A stretch of DNA of 34,707 nucleotides from Amycolatopsis acidicola (GCF_007713735.2 NZ_VMNW02000088.1:1-34707); one strand, 5' to 3'. Counted from the first letter of the stretch, positions 8,047 through 15,860 are shown. Notes: generated from the sequence alone by a model not told the origin. Numbers and translations are program-made.

Positions 8047-9147
8047 ATGGGGCGTCCTATACGCATGAGGCGACAGGCGACGCTGGCGTCGCTCGCCGCG
8101 GAACTCGGCGTGTCCAGGACCACGGTGTCCAACGCCTACAACCGCCCGGACCAGCTCTCGCCGGAGCTGCGCCGCCGCGTGCTGGAGACAGCGCGCCGGC
8201 TCGGCTACCCGGGCCCGGATCCGGTGGCCCGGTCGCTGCGCACGCGCAAAGCCGGCGCAGTCGGGTTGCTGCTGACCGAAAACCTCTCCTATGCCTTCCG
8301 TGACCCGGCCGCCATAGGAGTCCTCGAAGGACTCGCGCTCGCGTGCGAGGACGCCGGCGTCGGGCTGCACCTGGTGCCGGCCAGCCCGGGCCGGGACGAC
8401 GTCGCCGCGGTGCACCGCGCCGGGGTCGACGGGTTCGTGGTGTATTCGGTGCCGGACGACGACCCGCACCTGGCGGCCGTGCTGGCGCGCCCGGTGCCGA
8501 CAGTGGTGATCGACCAGCCGCAGATCGAGGGCATCGACAGGGTCGGCCCGGACGATGCGGCCGCGATCAGCAAGCTGGCCGAGCATCTGGTCGGGCTCGG
8601 TCACCGGCAGATCGGCGTGCTGTGCATGCGACTCGGCCGGGACCGCAACGACGACTTCGTCTCGCTGGATCGCCAGCGCGGCGCCCATTTCCACGTGCAG
8701 CGCACCCGGCTGGAGGCGCTCGCCGCGTCGTTCAAGAAGGCCGGGGTCGACTGGGCGAGCGTGCCCGTGGTGGAGCGGTTCGACCACACCGTGGACGAGG
8801 GCGCGTCCGCCGCCCGCCAGCTGCTCAGCGCGTATCCGCAGGTCACGGCCATCGTGTGCACTTCGGACATTCTGGCGCTCGGCGCGCTCGCCGAGGCGGA
8901 CAGGCGCGGTCTGCGCGTGCCGGCCGACCTCACCGTCACCGGGTTCGACGGCATCTCCGAGGCCGAACGCATGGGCCTCACCACGGTGCACCAGCCCGTG
9001 CTGGAGAAGGGCCGGGCCGCGGGGAAACTGCTGCTGGCGTCCTCCGAACACGTGAACCCGCGGGTGATCACGCTCGAGACCGATCTGCGGATCGGCACCA
9101 CGTCCGCCCCGCCGCGGACGATGGAAGAGCACTGGTTCGGACCGTGA
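8047..9147 (+). CDS. LacI-family transcriptional regulator
   Basis: A 366-aa repressor-type protein. The helix-turn-helix at residues 13-34 (ASLAAELGVSRTTVSNAYNRP) is the LacI type. It is followed by the hinge region and a periplasmic-binding-like ligand domain with the usual C-terminal blocks (TSDILALGALAEADRRG, GFDG, TVHQP). Its length is slightly above the usual 330-345 aa because of a loop near 200-215 (DRNDDFVSLDRQRG). The effector is unknown; no sugar genes are adjacent. Neighbours are the divergent zinc operon and, 71 nt downstream, carbonic anhydrase. A start at ATG 8065 is possible but the operator spacing favours 8047. Autoregulation through the palindrome at 8028-8042 is likely. 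Confidence 0.9.
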   Translation: MGRPIRMRRQATLASLAAELGVSRTTVSNAYNRPDQLSPELRRRVLETARRLGYPGPDPVARSLRTRKAGAVGLLLTENLSYAFRDPAAIGVLEGLALACEDAGVGLHLVPASPGRDDVAAVHRAGVDGFVVYSVPDDDPHLAAVLARPVPTVVIDQPQIEGIDRVGPDDAAAISKLAEHLVGLGHRQIGVLCMRLGRDRNDDFVSLDRQRGAHFHVQRTRLEALAASFKKAGVDWASVPVVERFDHTVDEGASAARQLLSAYPQVTAIVCTSDILALGALAEADRRGLRVPADLTVTGFDGISEAERMGLTTVHQPVLEKGRAAGKLLLASSEHVNPRVITLETDLRIGTTSAPPRTMEEHWFGP

Positions 9148-9218
9148 TCTTTCTCTAGCGCGACGGCGCTTCCGGTGTGCGAAGGTTTCAGCAGGAGTCG
9201 GACACCAGGAGGGCATCA

Positions 9219-9710
9219 ATGACCGCGACCGACGTGCTGCTGGAGCGGAATCGCGCGCTGGAGGACAAGCTGCGGGGCGATCGTTCCTCCCCCGAGCCGT
9301 CGATGCACATCGCGATCCTGACCTGTATGGACGCGCGGATCCGGGTGTTCGAGCTGTTCGGCCTGATTCAGGGCGAGGCGCACATCCTGCGCAACGCGGG
9401 CGGCGTCGTCACGGACGACGTGATCCGCTCGCTGGCCCTGTCGCAGCGGAAGCTCGGCACCACCGAGGTGATCATCGTGCAGCACACCACGTGCGGCCTG
9501 TCGATGGTGACCGATGACGGCTTCAAGGACGAACTCGAGCAGGATTCCGGCCTGCGGCCCACGTGGGCGGTCGAGGCATTCCGGGACGTCGAAGACAGCG
9601 TGCGCACTTCGCTGCAGCGCGTGAAGCGCAGCGCATACCTACCCCACACCGACAACGTCCGCGGCTTCGTGTACGACGTGCACACCGGGGCGCTCACGGA
9701 AGTCGCGTAG
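9219..9710 (+). CDS. Beta-class carbonic anhydrase
   Basis: A 163-aa zinc enzyme that interconverts CO2 and bicarbonate in the cytoplasm. The zinc site of beta-carbonic anhydrases is complete: Cys36 with Asp38 and Arg40 in CMDAR, then His89 and Cys92 in HTTCG. The small size, without N- or C-terminal extensions, fits the short actinobacterial form related to M. tuberculosis Rv3588c (CanB). The ATG at 9219 is preceded by AGGAGG (9207-9212, 6 nt spacing), which decides the start against a longer frame from 9177. It follows the LacI-type gene in the same direction after 71 nt and may be co-transcribed with it. Confidence 0.92.
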   Translation: MTATDVLLERNRALEDKLRGDRSSPEPSMHIAILTCMDARIRVFELFGLIQGEAHILRNAGGVVTDDVIRSLALSQRKLGTTEVIIVQHTTCGLSMVTDDGFKDELEQDSGLRPTWAVEAFRDVEDSVRTSLQRVKRSAYLPHTDNVRGFVYDVHTGALTEVA

Positions 9711-10015
9711 TCACAGTCGTTTATGGACAGTGGTTCCGGCTGAAATTCCCGCTGGACAACCATTTCGATCTTCCTTTTCCAGGCATTTCATGACGTCCGT
9801 CTTCGCGGTCCGAGCCGTTTTCGTTTGCGAAGACCTGCGCTGGCTTTCGCCAACCCACCCGATCGCCGAAGAGTTGTCCAATACAGTCGACGAGTACGAA
9901 GAGTAGGCGACTGGTTGCGGACAGGGGCGTCGTGAGCAGATGGGGTGGCGCGCAGCCGCCGGATTGCCGCACTGACCGCGACATCCAGGTCGCGCGGCCG
10001 GTACTAGGGCCCGAG
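9711..10015 (+). other. Intergenic region before the accessory cassette
   Basis: About 305 nt with visibly lower GC than its surroundings (for example 9735-9800). It holds a possible 38-codon frame from the ATG at 9790 to the TAG at 9906, with no ribosome site and no recognisable product. There is also a GTG at 9932 that could extend the next gene. No clear terminator for the carbonic anhydrase gene and no convincing promoter were found. It marks the left edge of what looks like inserted DNA. Confidence 0.4.
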
Positions 10016-10312
10016 ATGATCGAGGACGAAGACGCGCCCACGGTCCTTTACCTGCCAACGGCCACCCCCGTCCACGGCGAGGAGTTGGCATTCGTCCTCC
10101 GGGATCTGGAGGGCGGTCAGCGCGCTCTGCTGGTCTACTCGTCGTTGGAGCAGCTCGTCGCGGGTTGCGGCGACGAACAGCCTTGGGTCGGCATCCGGGC
10201 CGAGGCGCTGCCGGAGTTCGAAACCCTGACCGAACCGGACGTGGTGCTGTGGGACGCGGTGCTGGCGCCGGAGATCCGGCAGTACGGCGGCTACCCGCTG
10301 GAGGACACGTGA
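10016..10312 (+). CDS. SAV_915-like (SseB-type) small protein
   Basis: A 98-aa protein starting MIEDEDAPTVLYLP. The pattern of a beta-rich start, then FVLRDLEGGQRALLVYSSLEQLVAGCG and QPWVGIRAEALPE, recalls the SAV_915/SseB-like family of small actinobacterial proteins, often found beside type VII secretion (ESX) substrates. The family's function is not established. The ATG at 10016 has AGGG 6 nt upstream; an alternative GTG at 9932 (AGGGG 5 nt upstream) would add 28 residues with poorer codon use. Its stop overlaps the next start by 4 nt (GTGA), so the two are translationally coupled, and it opens a four-gene cassette. Confidence 0.6.
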   Translation: MIEDEDAPTVLYLPTATPVHGEELAFVLRDLEGGQRALLVYSSLEQLVAGCGDEQPWVGIRAEALPEFETLTEPDVVLWDAVLAPEIRQYGGYPLEDT

Positions 10313-10608
10313 CCACAGGCGGCTTTCGAGCTGAGCCGGCGACACTCGAAACCGTGGCCGGCATCTTGGAGCAGGCGGGCAACAGCGTGAACAGTGTCGA
10401 AGCGCCGCCGGATGGGCCGCAGGCCGGGCTGCCCACTGCCGCCATCGCGCAGGTGATCGCAAACCTCTCGGGTCAGGCGGACGTGCTGGTGGGCGGTCTG
10501 TTCGGCGCGGCAGCCGCTGTGCGAGACAGCCGGACCGCGTACGAGGCTGGCGAGCAGTGGGCAACCGAGACGCTGTCCGGGAAGGGCGGCGGAGCGCGCG
10601 CGGAATGA
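10309..10608 (+). CDS. Small helical EspC/WXG100-like protein
   Basis: A 99-aa protein of two predicted amphipathic helices. It contains no WxG turn, but its size, Ala/Gly-rich helices and C-terminal YEAGEQWATETL resemble the EspC-type ESX secretion-associated family. Such proteins act as secreted partners or targeting factors for larger type VII substrates. It starts at the GTG overlapping the previous stop (GTGA) and ends 13 nt before the large effector-like gene, the usual place for a dedicated partner. The family call is from pattern only; a sensitive profile search would be needed to confirm it. Confidence 0.55.
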   Translation: MTTGGFRAEPATLETVAGILEQAGNSVNSVEAPPDGPQAGLPTAAIAQVIANLSGQADVLVGGLFGAAAAVRDSRTAYEAGEQWATETLSGKGGGARAE

Positions 10609-10621
10609 GCATGGGGGAGCT

Positions 10622-11836
10622 TTGAGTCTGGATATCCGGGTCGAGGCCGATCCGGCGAGCATGCGCGCGACGGTCGCGTGGCTACGCTCGGCCGGAACGG
10701 CGGTCGACGGTGCGGCCAATCAGTCGGTCTCGGCGCGTACCAGTTCCTTGGACGGGTGGGACGGGGACGCTTCGGACACCTTCCGGCACACGATGGGCAA
10801 CCTGACACCCAAGATCGACGCATTGCGAGACGGGTTCGGCGGCGCCGCGAACGCGATCGAAGGCCACGCCAACGACATCGACACTGTCAAGGCGCGGATG
10901 CAACAGGCACGCGACCTCGCCGCCGCCGCCGGGCTGGAGATCACCGACCAGGTGATCAACGATCCGGGCCCGGCGCCCCCTCAACCAGTGCCAGTGCCAC
11001 ACAACACGGCCGAGACACCTGCCGAGGCCGGTACGCGCTCCATGTCCGAGCTGGACTGGAGTGACTGGGTCGGCAAGGCCAAGGCGTACGCCGATGCCTC
11101 GGCTGTCGTCACCGAAGGCCGCGAGATCGAGAACGACCCGCAGCAGCTGCTGCTGTCGTATCTGCAGAACGTCTCGGAAAAATGGCATATCAACGCCGCC
11201 GACTTCACGACCGGACTTGCGGCCGGTTTCATCTCGCGGCAAAGCGCCTGGAAGACCACCGCCGCGAAGTTCACCGGGATCGCCGACGAGCTGGCCGGGT
11301 TGTCCAAGGACGTGAGCCGGGGTGCTGCTCAGCAAGCCGACGACGTGATTGCCTCGCTCATCACCCGGGCACAGGCCAAGGTCGCCGCCGACCATGCCAA
11401 CGCCAGCAGGATCGGAACCTGGCTCGATTCACTACCTGATGCCGCGAGGAAGATCCTCACGCTGGAGCTCGGCGACTTCGTACCGAAAAACGCGCCATAC
11501 CTTCGCTCGGCGACCGCCGTGATAAAGAAGGTTCCGGTCGTAGGTACGGCTTTGACCGGTGGGAGCATCCTCCTTGACGTCTCGGAGGGCAAGGACGCTA
11601 CAACCAGCATCGTGTCGAACACCGGAGGGCTGGTCGCGGGCGCGTGGGCGGGAGCAGCCGCAGGCGCGGCGATCGGTGGACCAGCGGGCGCGCTGGTCGG
11701 CTTTCTCGTGTCCACCGGTACGGGATGGGCCATCGAAGAGTTCATGAGCCCGGACGCGCAGAAAGTTCTGGAGGAAATGAAGAACCCCCAAGTGCAGGAC
11801 GGCCTGCCGTGGTACCTCCAAAACCCTCTGCGGTGA
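10622..11836 (+). CDS. WXG-type protein with C-terminal glycine zipper, candidate T7SS effector
   Basis: A 404-aa protein. Residues 1-110 form a WXG100-like helical hairpin with the turn GWDGDASDTF (W46-x-G48), the hallmark of type VII (ESX) substrates. A Pro-rich linker follows (about 112-130), then a long helical middle. At 335-370 is a hydrophobic Gly/Ala stretch (LVAGAWAGAAAGAAIGG, then PAGALVGFLVSTGTG) of the glycine-zipper kind seen in membrane-permeabilising toxins. No enzymatic toxin motif is visible. The start is the TTG at 10622 with a purine-rich GGGGGAG just upstream (short spacing); the next ATG (10661) would cut into the first helix. Codon use looks less GC-biased than the flanks, suggesting transfer. 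A pore-forming effector is inference; an ESX-linked structural protein is the alternative. Confidence 0.6.
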   Translation: MSLDIRVEADPASMRATVAWLRSAGTAVDGAANQSVSARTSSLDGWDGDASDTFRHTMGNLTPKIDALRDGFGGAANAIEGHANDIDTVKARMQQARDLAAAAGLEITDQVINDPGPAPPQPVPVPHNTAETPAEAGTRSMSELDWSDWVGKAKAYADASAVVTEGREIENDPQQLLLSYLQNVSEKWHINAADFTTGLAAGFISRQSAWKTTAAKFTGIADELAGLSKDVSRGAAQQADDVIASLITRAQAKVAADHANASRIGTWLDSLPDAARKILTLELGDFVPKNAPYLRSATAVIKKVPVVGTALTGGSILLDVSEGKDATTSIVSNTGGLVAGAWAGAAAGAAIGGPAGALVGFLVSTGTGWAIEEFMSPDAQKVLEEMKNPQVQDGLPWYLQNPLR

Positions 11837-11852
11837 GAACAGAGAGCCGAGC

Positions 11853-12461
11853 GTGAGTGAAGAACTGCCGCCGATGCCTGACCCGCGGACAGGCGAGCCG
11901 CGACCGCCACACGTGCCCATCGACGGTCGAACCCTTGCAGCCAGGGCGAAGCAGCCGTTTCATGCCCGGAAGGTGTTGGCAGGTCCTGAAGGCAGCGGGC
12001 CCGCCTTGGAATGGTGCTACGGGGACCGCAAGATGCAGCGTTGGCTGGCGGTCTGTCTGGCCGTCGTCCTCATCGCCTTTTATACGATCAGGTCCGCCGG
12101 ATTCGCGTGGGTGACGGTCTGGTACCTCTGGGCCTACGTGGCAGCCATCGTGGGCCTCGGCTGGTTGTTGCCGCTCGGCCACAAGATCGCGGCCGGGGCG
12201 GACTGGCTCAACACTCGGGGCGGCATCGTCAAGACCTACGAACTCACCGAGATCACGGTACGGGGGACGGCCGCCGGCGGTTACAACATCGAATTCCGCG
12301 ACGGCAACGGCGGCGAAGCGGATGCTTCGCTCGACCTCCTTCGCGAGAACCGCGACCTGTGGGACCTCGTCAACAACGGCGTCCGGCACTCGGTCGCGGC
12401 CGGCGCTGCCACCAACGTCCTCGCACGGTCCAAGCTCGGCTTGGGCGATACGCGCGGCTGA
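11853..12461 (+). CDS. Two-TM membrane protein, possible immunity partner
   Basis: A 202-aa protein I do not recognise by name. It has a Pro-rich cytoplasmic N-terminus (1-25), two membrane helices at about 63-79 and 84-109, and a C-terminal soluble domain (about 125-195). That domain has a beta-rich stretch (YELTEITVRGTAAGGYNIEF) then LLRENRDLWDLVNNGVRHSV, which may be PH-like. It starts at a GTG 17 nt after the effector-like gene, with a weak purine-rich ribosome site, and closes the cassette. Immunity proteins to pore-forming type VII toxins are typically small membrane proteins encoded directly downstream, so immunity is a reasonable hypothesis, not a demonstrated function. Confidence 0.6.
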   Translation: MSEELPPMPDPRTGEPRPPHVPIDGRTLAARAKQPFHARKVLAGPEGSGPALEWCYGDRKMQRWLAVCLAVVLIAFYTIRSAGFAWVTVWYLWAYVAAIVGLGWLLPLGHKIAAGADWLNTRGGIVKTYELTEITVRGTAAGGYNIEFRDGNGGEADASLDLLRENRDLWDLVNNGVRHSVAAGAATNVLARSKLGLGDTRG

Positions 12462-12547
12462 TCGCCATCTTGCCTGTTCAACCGCCACCGAAGTCCGGCA
12501 AGTACAGCCCACCGCCACCCTCGACGGGCGTGCGTCGCGGGGCTGCC

Positions 12548-12553
12548 TATTCT
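12548..12553 (+). promoter_or_regulatory. -10 element for leaderless mutY transcript
   Basis: TATTCT ends 6 nt before the GTG at 12560. There is no Shine-Dalgarno sequence. This separates mutY transcriptionally from the upstream cassette. Confidence 0.55.
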
Positions 12554-12559
12554 CGGGCC

Positions 12560-13438
12560 GTGTCCATCGACTCCGAGACGATGATCGACTGGTTCGACCG
12601 TACCCACCGCGATCTGCCGTGGCGGCGGCCGGCGTGCACGGGCTGGGGCGTACTGGTCAGCGAGATCATGCTGCAGCAGACCCCGGTCGCCAGGGTGCAG
12701 CCGATCTGGGAGGAGTGGCTGGAGCGCTGGCCCGTCCCGTCGGCGCTGGCCGCCGCAAGCCAGGGCGAAGTGCTGCGGGCGTGGGGAAAGCTCGGCTACC
12801 CACGCCGGGCGCTGCGCCTGCACGCGGCCGCGGCGGCGATCGCGGAGCAGCACGGGGACGTCGTCCCGTCCAATGTGGACACCCTGCTGGCTCTCCCGGG
12901 CATCGGCGCGTATACGGCGCGTGCGGTGGCCGCTTTCGCTTACGGCAAAAGGGCTCCGGTGGTCGACACGAACGTGCGGCGAGTGGTCGCGCGGGCGGTG
13001 CACGGGGCCGGGGACGCCGGGCCGGCGTCCAACACCCGCGACATGGCCGACGTCGAGGCCCTGCTGCCCGTGGACGAAGCGCGCGCGGCCCGGTTCTCCG
13101 CCGCGTTGATGGAACTCGGCGCACTGGTGTGCACAGCCCGCTCGCCGCGTTGCGCGGACTGCCCCATTTACGACACGTGCGCCTGGCAACGCGCCGGCCG
13201 TCCCGCGTACGACGGCCCGGCGAAGCCGACGCAGAAGTTCGCGGGCACGGACAGGCAGATCCGCGGGAAGCTGCTCGACGTCCTGCGCGACACCCCGGAA
13301 CCGGTGTGGAAGGCCAGCCTCGACGTCGTCTGGCCACAGGACGCCGGACGCCGGGACCGCTGCCTGGCCTCGCTGCTCACCGACGGCCTGGTCGAGCAGA
13401 TCGCGGACGGGCGCTTCGCCCTCCCCGGCGAACACTGA
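12560..13438 (+). CDS. mutY: A/G-specific adenine DNA glycosylase
   Basis: Removes adenine mispaired with 8-oxoguanine in base-excision repair. The 292-aa protein has the catalytic Glu35 in SEIMLQQTPV, a helix-hairpin-helix (LPGIGAYTARAV, about 112-123), the catalytic Asp136 in VVDTNVRR, and an iron-sulfur cluster loop with Cys191, Cys198, Cys201 and Cys207 (C-x6-C-x2-C-x5-C). The C-terminal NUDIX-like recognition domain of E. coli MutY is largely absent, as is common in actinobacteria. The GTG start fits the leaderless -10 at 12548-12553; ATG 12581 is an alternative. It is convergent with the alpha/beta hydrolase gene, from which a repeat array separates it. Confidence 0.93.
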   Translation: MSIDSETMIDWFDRTHRDLPWRRPACTGWGVLVSEIMLQQTPVARVQPIWEEWLERWPVPSALAAASQGEVLRAWGKLGYPRRALRLHAAAAAIAEQHGDVVPSNVDTLLALPGIGAYTARAVAAFAYGKRAPVVDTNVRRVVARAVHGAGDAGPASNTRDMADVEALLPVDEARAARFSAALMELGALVCTARSPRCADCPIYDTCAWQRAGRPAYDGPAKPTQKFAGTDRQIRGKLLDVLRDTPEPVWKASLDVVWPQDAGRRDRCLASLLTDGLVEQIADGRFALPGEH

Positions 13439-13470
13439 CTCGGCCCTCGGCGAAACGCCTACACGGCCAT

Positions 13471-13668
13471 GTTTGCCCGTCCCGCGCGCGAGTTTGCCCC
13501 TCCCGCGCGCGAGTTGGCGGCCAGCGGGAGCCAACACGTCAACCCATAACCCATCCAGCCAACACACCGACGCAGAGGGCCAACACACCAACGTCGCAGG
13601 CCAACACACGGACGTCGCGGGCCAACACACCAACGCTGGAGGCCAACACGCGCACGGGGCGGCGAACA
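13471..13668. repeat. 21-bp repeat array with units in both orientations
   Basis: Two direct 21-bp units (GTTTGCCCSTCCCGCGCGCGA) lie at 13471-13491 and 13492-13512, with a third degenerate start (GTTGGC) at 13513. After a short centre come units of opposite sense beginning GGCCAACAC, each exactly 21 bp, at 13557-13577, 13578-13598, 13599-13619, 13620-13640 and 13641-13661. A degenerate sixth runs into the hydrolase stop codon. GTTGGC and GCCAAC arms can pair, so RNA from either convergent gene would fold. The same unit type occurs at the window's right end. Confidence 0.85.
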
Positions 13669-14415
13669 CTAACGCCCCAGCACCTCCGACAGGAACGCTT
13701 CGACGGCACCCCGGTACTCGTCCGGGGCGTCGTCGTGGACGACGTGGCCCGCGCCTTCGACCACGACGTGCCGTCCGTCCGGCACCCTCGCCGCCAGCTC
13801 CGCCTGCTGCCCGGCCGGCATCGCGGTGAGCCCGGCCTCGACCACCAGCAGCGGGCATTTCACACCGTCCACAAAGGACCAATAGGACCGCTCGCCCCAT
13901 TCGGCGGCGATGCCGTACAGGTCCTCGAGGTCGGCGATCAGCTCGTAGCCGCCCGCACGTTCCTCGACGCATTCGGCGAAGTAGTTTCCCGTGCTGCCGA
14001 AGAACTCCCGCACGTGCGCGAGCGATTGGAACGGCACCGGCCAGGAATCGAAGTACCCCCGCCAAGTCTCGACGGTGCGCCCGCGCTGATCCGGGGCCAT
14101 GTCCTCCACGACGACCGCGCGCACCAGCTCGGGATGCGTCGCCGCCAGCGCCCACGCGTGCAGGCCGCCCATCGAATGCCCGATCACGATCGCCGGCTCA
14201 CCCAAGGAGCGCACGGCCTCGGCGGCGTCGTCGACGAACTGCTCCGTCGTCCACGGCCCGCCCCGCGGCCCGCGCCCGTGTCCGCGCGCGTCCAAGCCGT
14301 AGACGTGCCCGTATCGCTTGAGCCACTGCGCCACCGTCCACCACGTCGTCGCCCGGCCCATCAGCCCATGCAGCAACAGGATCGGCTGCCCTTCGCCACC
14401 GAAGTCGACGATCAT
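13669..14415 (-). CDS. Alpha/beta hydrolase
   Basis: A 248-aa alpha/beta-fold hydrolase. It shows the oxyanion-hole motif LLHGLMG (about 14-20), the nucleophile elbow GHSMGG with Ser81, and the catalytic His in GAGHVVHDD (H224). The catalytic acid is not obvious: the usual Asp position reads VVEAGLTAMP, where Glu193 could serve. The gene begins inside the stop codon of the AAA+ ATPase gene (ATGA overlap), so the two are translationally coupled. A hydrolase at this place beside mutY and mhuD recalls M. tuberculosis Rv3591c. The substrate is unknown. Confidence 0.85.
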   Translation of the reverse strand: MIVDFGGEGQPILLLHGLMGRATTWWTVAQWLKRYGHVYGLDARGHGRGPRGGPWTTEQFVDDAAEAVRSLGEPAIVIGHSMGGLHAWALAATHPELVRAVVVEDMAPDQRGRTVETWRGYFDSWPVPFQSLAHVREFFGSTGNYFAECVEERAGGYELIADLEDLYGIAAEWGERSYWSFVDGVKCPLLVVEAGLTAMPAGQQAELAARVPDGRHVVVEGAGHVVHDDAPDEYRGAVEAFLSEVLGR

Positions 14416-15824
14416 CGGCTGCCCAGCAGGGAACGCGTCAGCGAGTTGTGCGACTCGTTCATCTCGCGCAGCGCCTCGGCCAGCGCGGCGTCGTCCACCG
14501 GGACCGGATCGCCGGTCACGCCCTCGTGCATCTGGTGCAGCACCGCCCGGCGCAGCAGTTCCTTGAGGTACGAAGCAGTCACCCCGTCAGTCTGCGCCAC
14601 GACGGGTTCGAGATCCGCGCGCAGGTCCACGTTCCGGCCGTACAACTCGATCAACCTCCGCCGCCCCGCCGCGTCCGGTTTCGGGATCTCGACGGCGAGA
14701 TCCACCCGGCCCGGCCGGTCGGCGAGCGCCTGTTCCAGCTCCGACGCGCGGTTCGTGGTGAGCACGAACGTGACGTCCGCGTCCGCGCCGATCCCGTCCA
14801 TCGCGTCGAGCAGGGTGAACAGCAACGGGTTCGTGCCTGCGTGCGAACGGTCCTGCGCCACCAGGTCCACGTCCTCCAGCACCAGGATCGAGGGCTGCAG
14901 CCTGCGGGCGAGCTCGGCCGCCTTGCCGATGAACCGCATCGCGCCGCCGGTCAGGATGATCACGGTGTTCCCGGACAGCCGCCCCATCAGGTACCGCAGC
15001 GTGTGCGTCTTTCCGGTGCCGGGCGGGCCGTGCAGCAGCAGGCCACGCTTGAGGTGCTGCCCGGCGGCCCGTAGTCGTTCGGCGTGCCCGGCGATACCGA
15101 CCGTATGCCGCTCGATCGTCGGCAGGACTCCGTCCGGCAGCACGACTTCCGCGGCCGTCAGCTCCGGCCGCGGCAGGAAGGTGAGCAGCTCGTTCCCCCG
15201 GAACTCGCTCGACCCGAACGCCAGCACCTGCCCGCGCAGCACGTCGTTCTCGCGCATCCGCCGCTCGACCTGGTCACGCACCGCCCCGGCCGCGTCCCGG
15301 TCCGTGGAGATCACCTCGAACCGGGACACCGCGGACGGTCCGTGCTGGGCGATCGGCCCGCGCTGGGCGATGATCACCGGCGTCCCGCCGGGCGCGCTCG
15401 TGGTGACCAGCCCGAACTGCACCACGTCCTCGGTCGTTTCCGGCCCGGTGGCCTCGGTCCGGTAGTCGACGGCGCCGAGTTCGTAGGTGCCGTGCCGTCG
15501 CGCGGTGGCGAGCATCCCGATCAGCTCTTCGTTGGTGCGGTTGACCCCCGCGATGCCGAACCACTCGTGCCCGCCGCCCCGCTCCGCCAGGTAGCGGTCC
15601 ACGCCTCGGTGCACGTTCACGTGCTCCCAAGGCGGGAACTCCTGCCCCACGAAGACGAGGTCCTGCAGTTCCGCGCCGAGATGCCCGGTCACGCGGTTGA
15701 CCAGCGCGTTCGCCGGGCTGTCCGCCTCCACCACCGTCGCGGCCACGCGCACCAGCCGCCCCAACCCCGCGGCCAGTGCGCGTGCCCCGTCCCCGTCCAG
15801 CTCCGCTTCACCTGTGTGCCCCAT
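14412..15824 (-). CDS. AAA+ ATPase with uncharacterised N-terminal domain
   Basis: A 470-aa protein. The first 225 residues form an actinobacterial N-terminal domain I cannot assign firmly (possibly DUF5925). The C-terminal half is a classical AAA module: Walker A GPPGTGKT (266-273), Walker B ILVLEDVD (313-320, Glu317 and Asp318), sensor TTNR (356-359) and candidate arginine fingers in ADRPGRVD (R370, R373). Such modules remodel proteins or complexes. The downstream alpha/beta hydrolase gene is coupled through a 4-nt overlap and may be a partner. The ATG at 15824 has no ribosome site; CACGCT lies 6 nt upstream, a weak match to a leaderless -10. It diverges from mhuD across an 87-nt gap with direct repeats. 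Confidence 0.85.
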   Translation of the reverse strand: MGHTGEAELDGDGARALAAGLGRLVRVAATVVEADSPANALVNRVTGHLGAELQDLVFVGQEFPPWEHVNVHRGVDRYLAERGGGHEWFGIAGVNRTNEELIGMLATARRHGTYELGAVDYRTEATGPETTEDVVQFGLVTTSAPGGTPVIIAQRGPIAQHGPSAVSRFEVISTDRDAAGAVRDQVERRMRENDVLRGQVLAFGSSEFRGNELLTFLPRPELTAAEVVLPDGVLPTIERHTVGIAGHAERLRAAGQHLKRGLLLHGPPGTGKTHTLRYLMGRLSGNTVIILTGGAMRFIGKAAELARRLQPSILVLEDVDLVAQDRSHAGTNPLLFTLLDAMDGIGADADVTFVLTTNRASELEQALADRPGRVDLAVEIPKPDAAGRRRLIELYGRNVDLRADLEPVVAQTDGVTASYLKELLRRAVLHQMHEGVTGDPVPVDDAALAEALREMNESHNSLTRSLLGSR

Positions 15825-15860
15825 TTACGCAGCGTGGCACCCGTGCGGGCCCGCGCCAAC

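Noticed and set aside
7852..9219. N-terminal 450-residue extension of znuA in the same frame
   Set aside because: Antisense to the LacI-type gene, and it would bury the lipoprotein signal. The GTG at 7851 has its own ribosome site.
9790..9906. 38-codon frame MTSVFAVRAVF...
   Set aside because: No ribosome site, no recognisable product, and a short length that chance explains. Kept only as a note in the intergenic entry.
13557..13661. CRISPR-like regular repeats
   Set aside because: The 21-bp units are contiguous with no unique spacers and diverge between copies, and there are no cas genes. It is a tandem repeat.
12322..15465. 1047-aa open frame on the + strand
   Set aside because: Crosses mutY in a wrong frame, the repeat array, the hydrolase and the AAA+ gene; no recognisable protein features.
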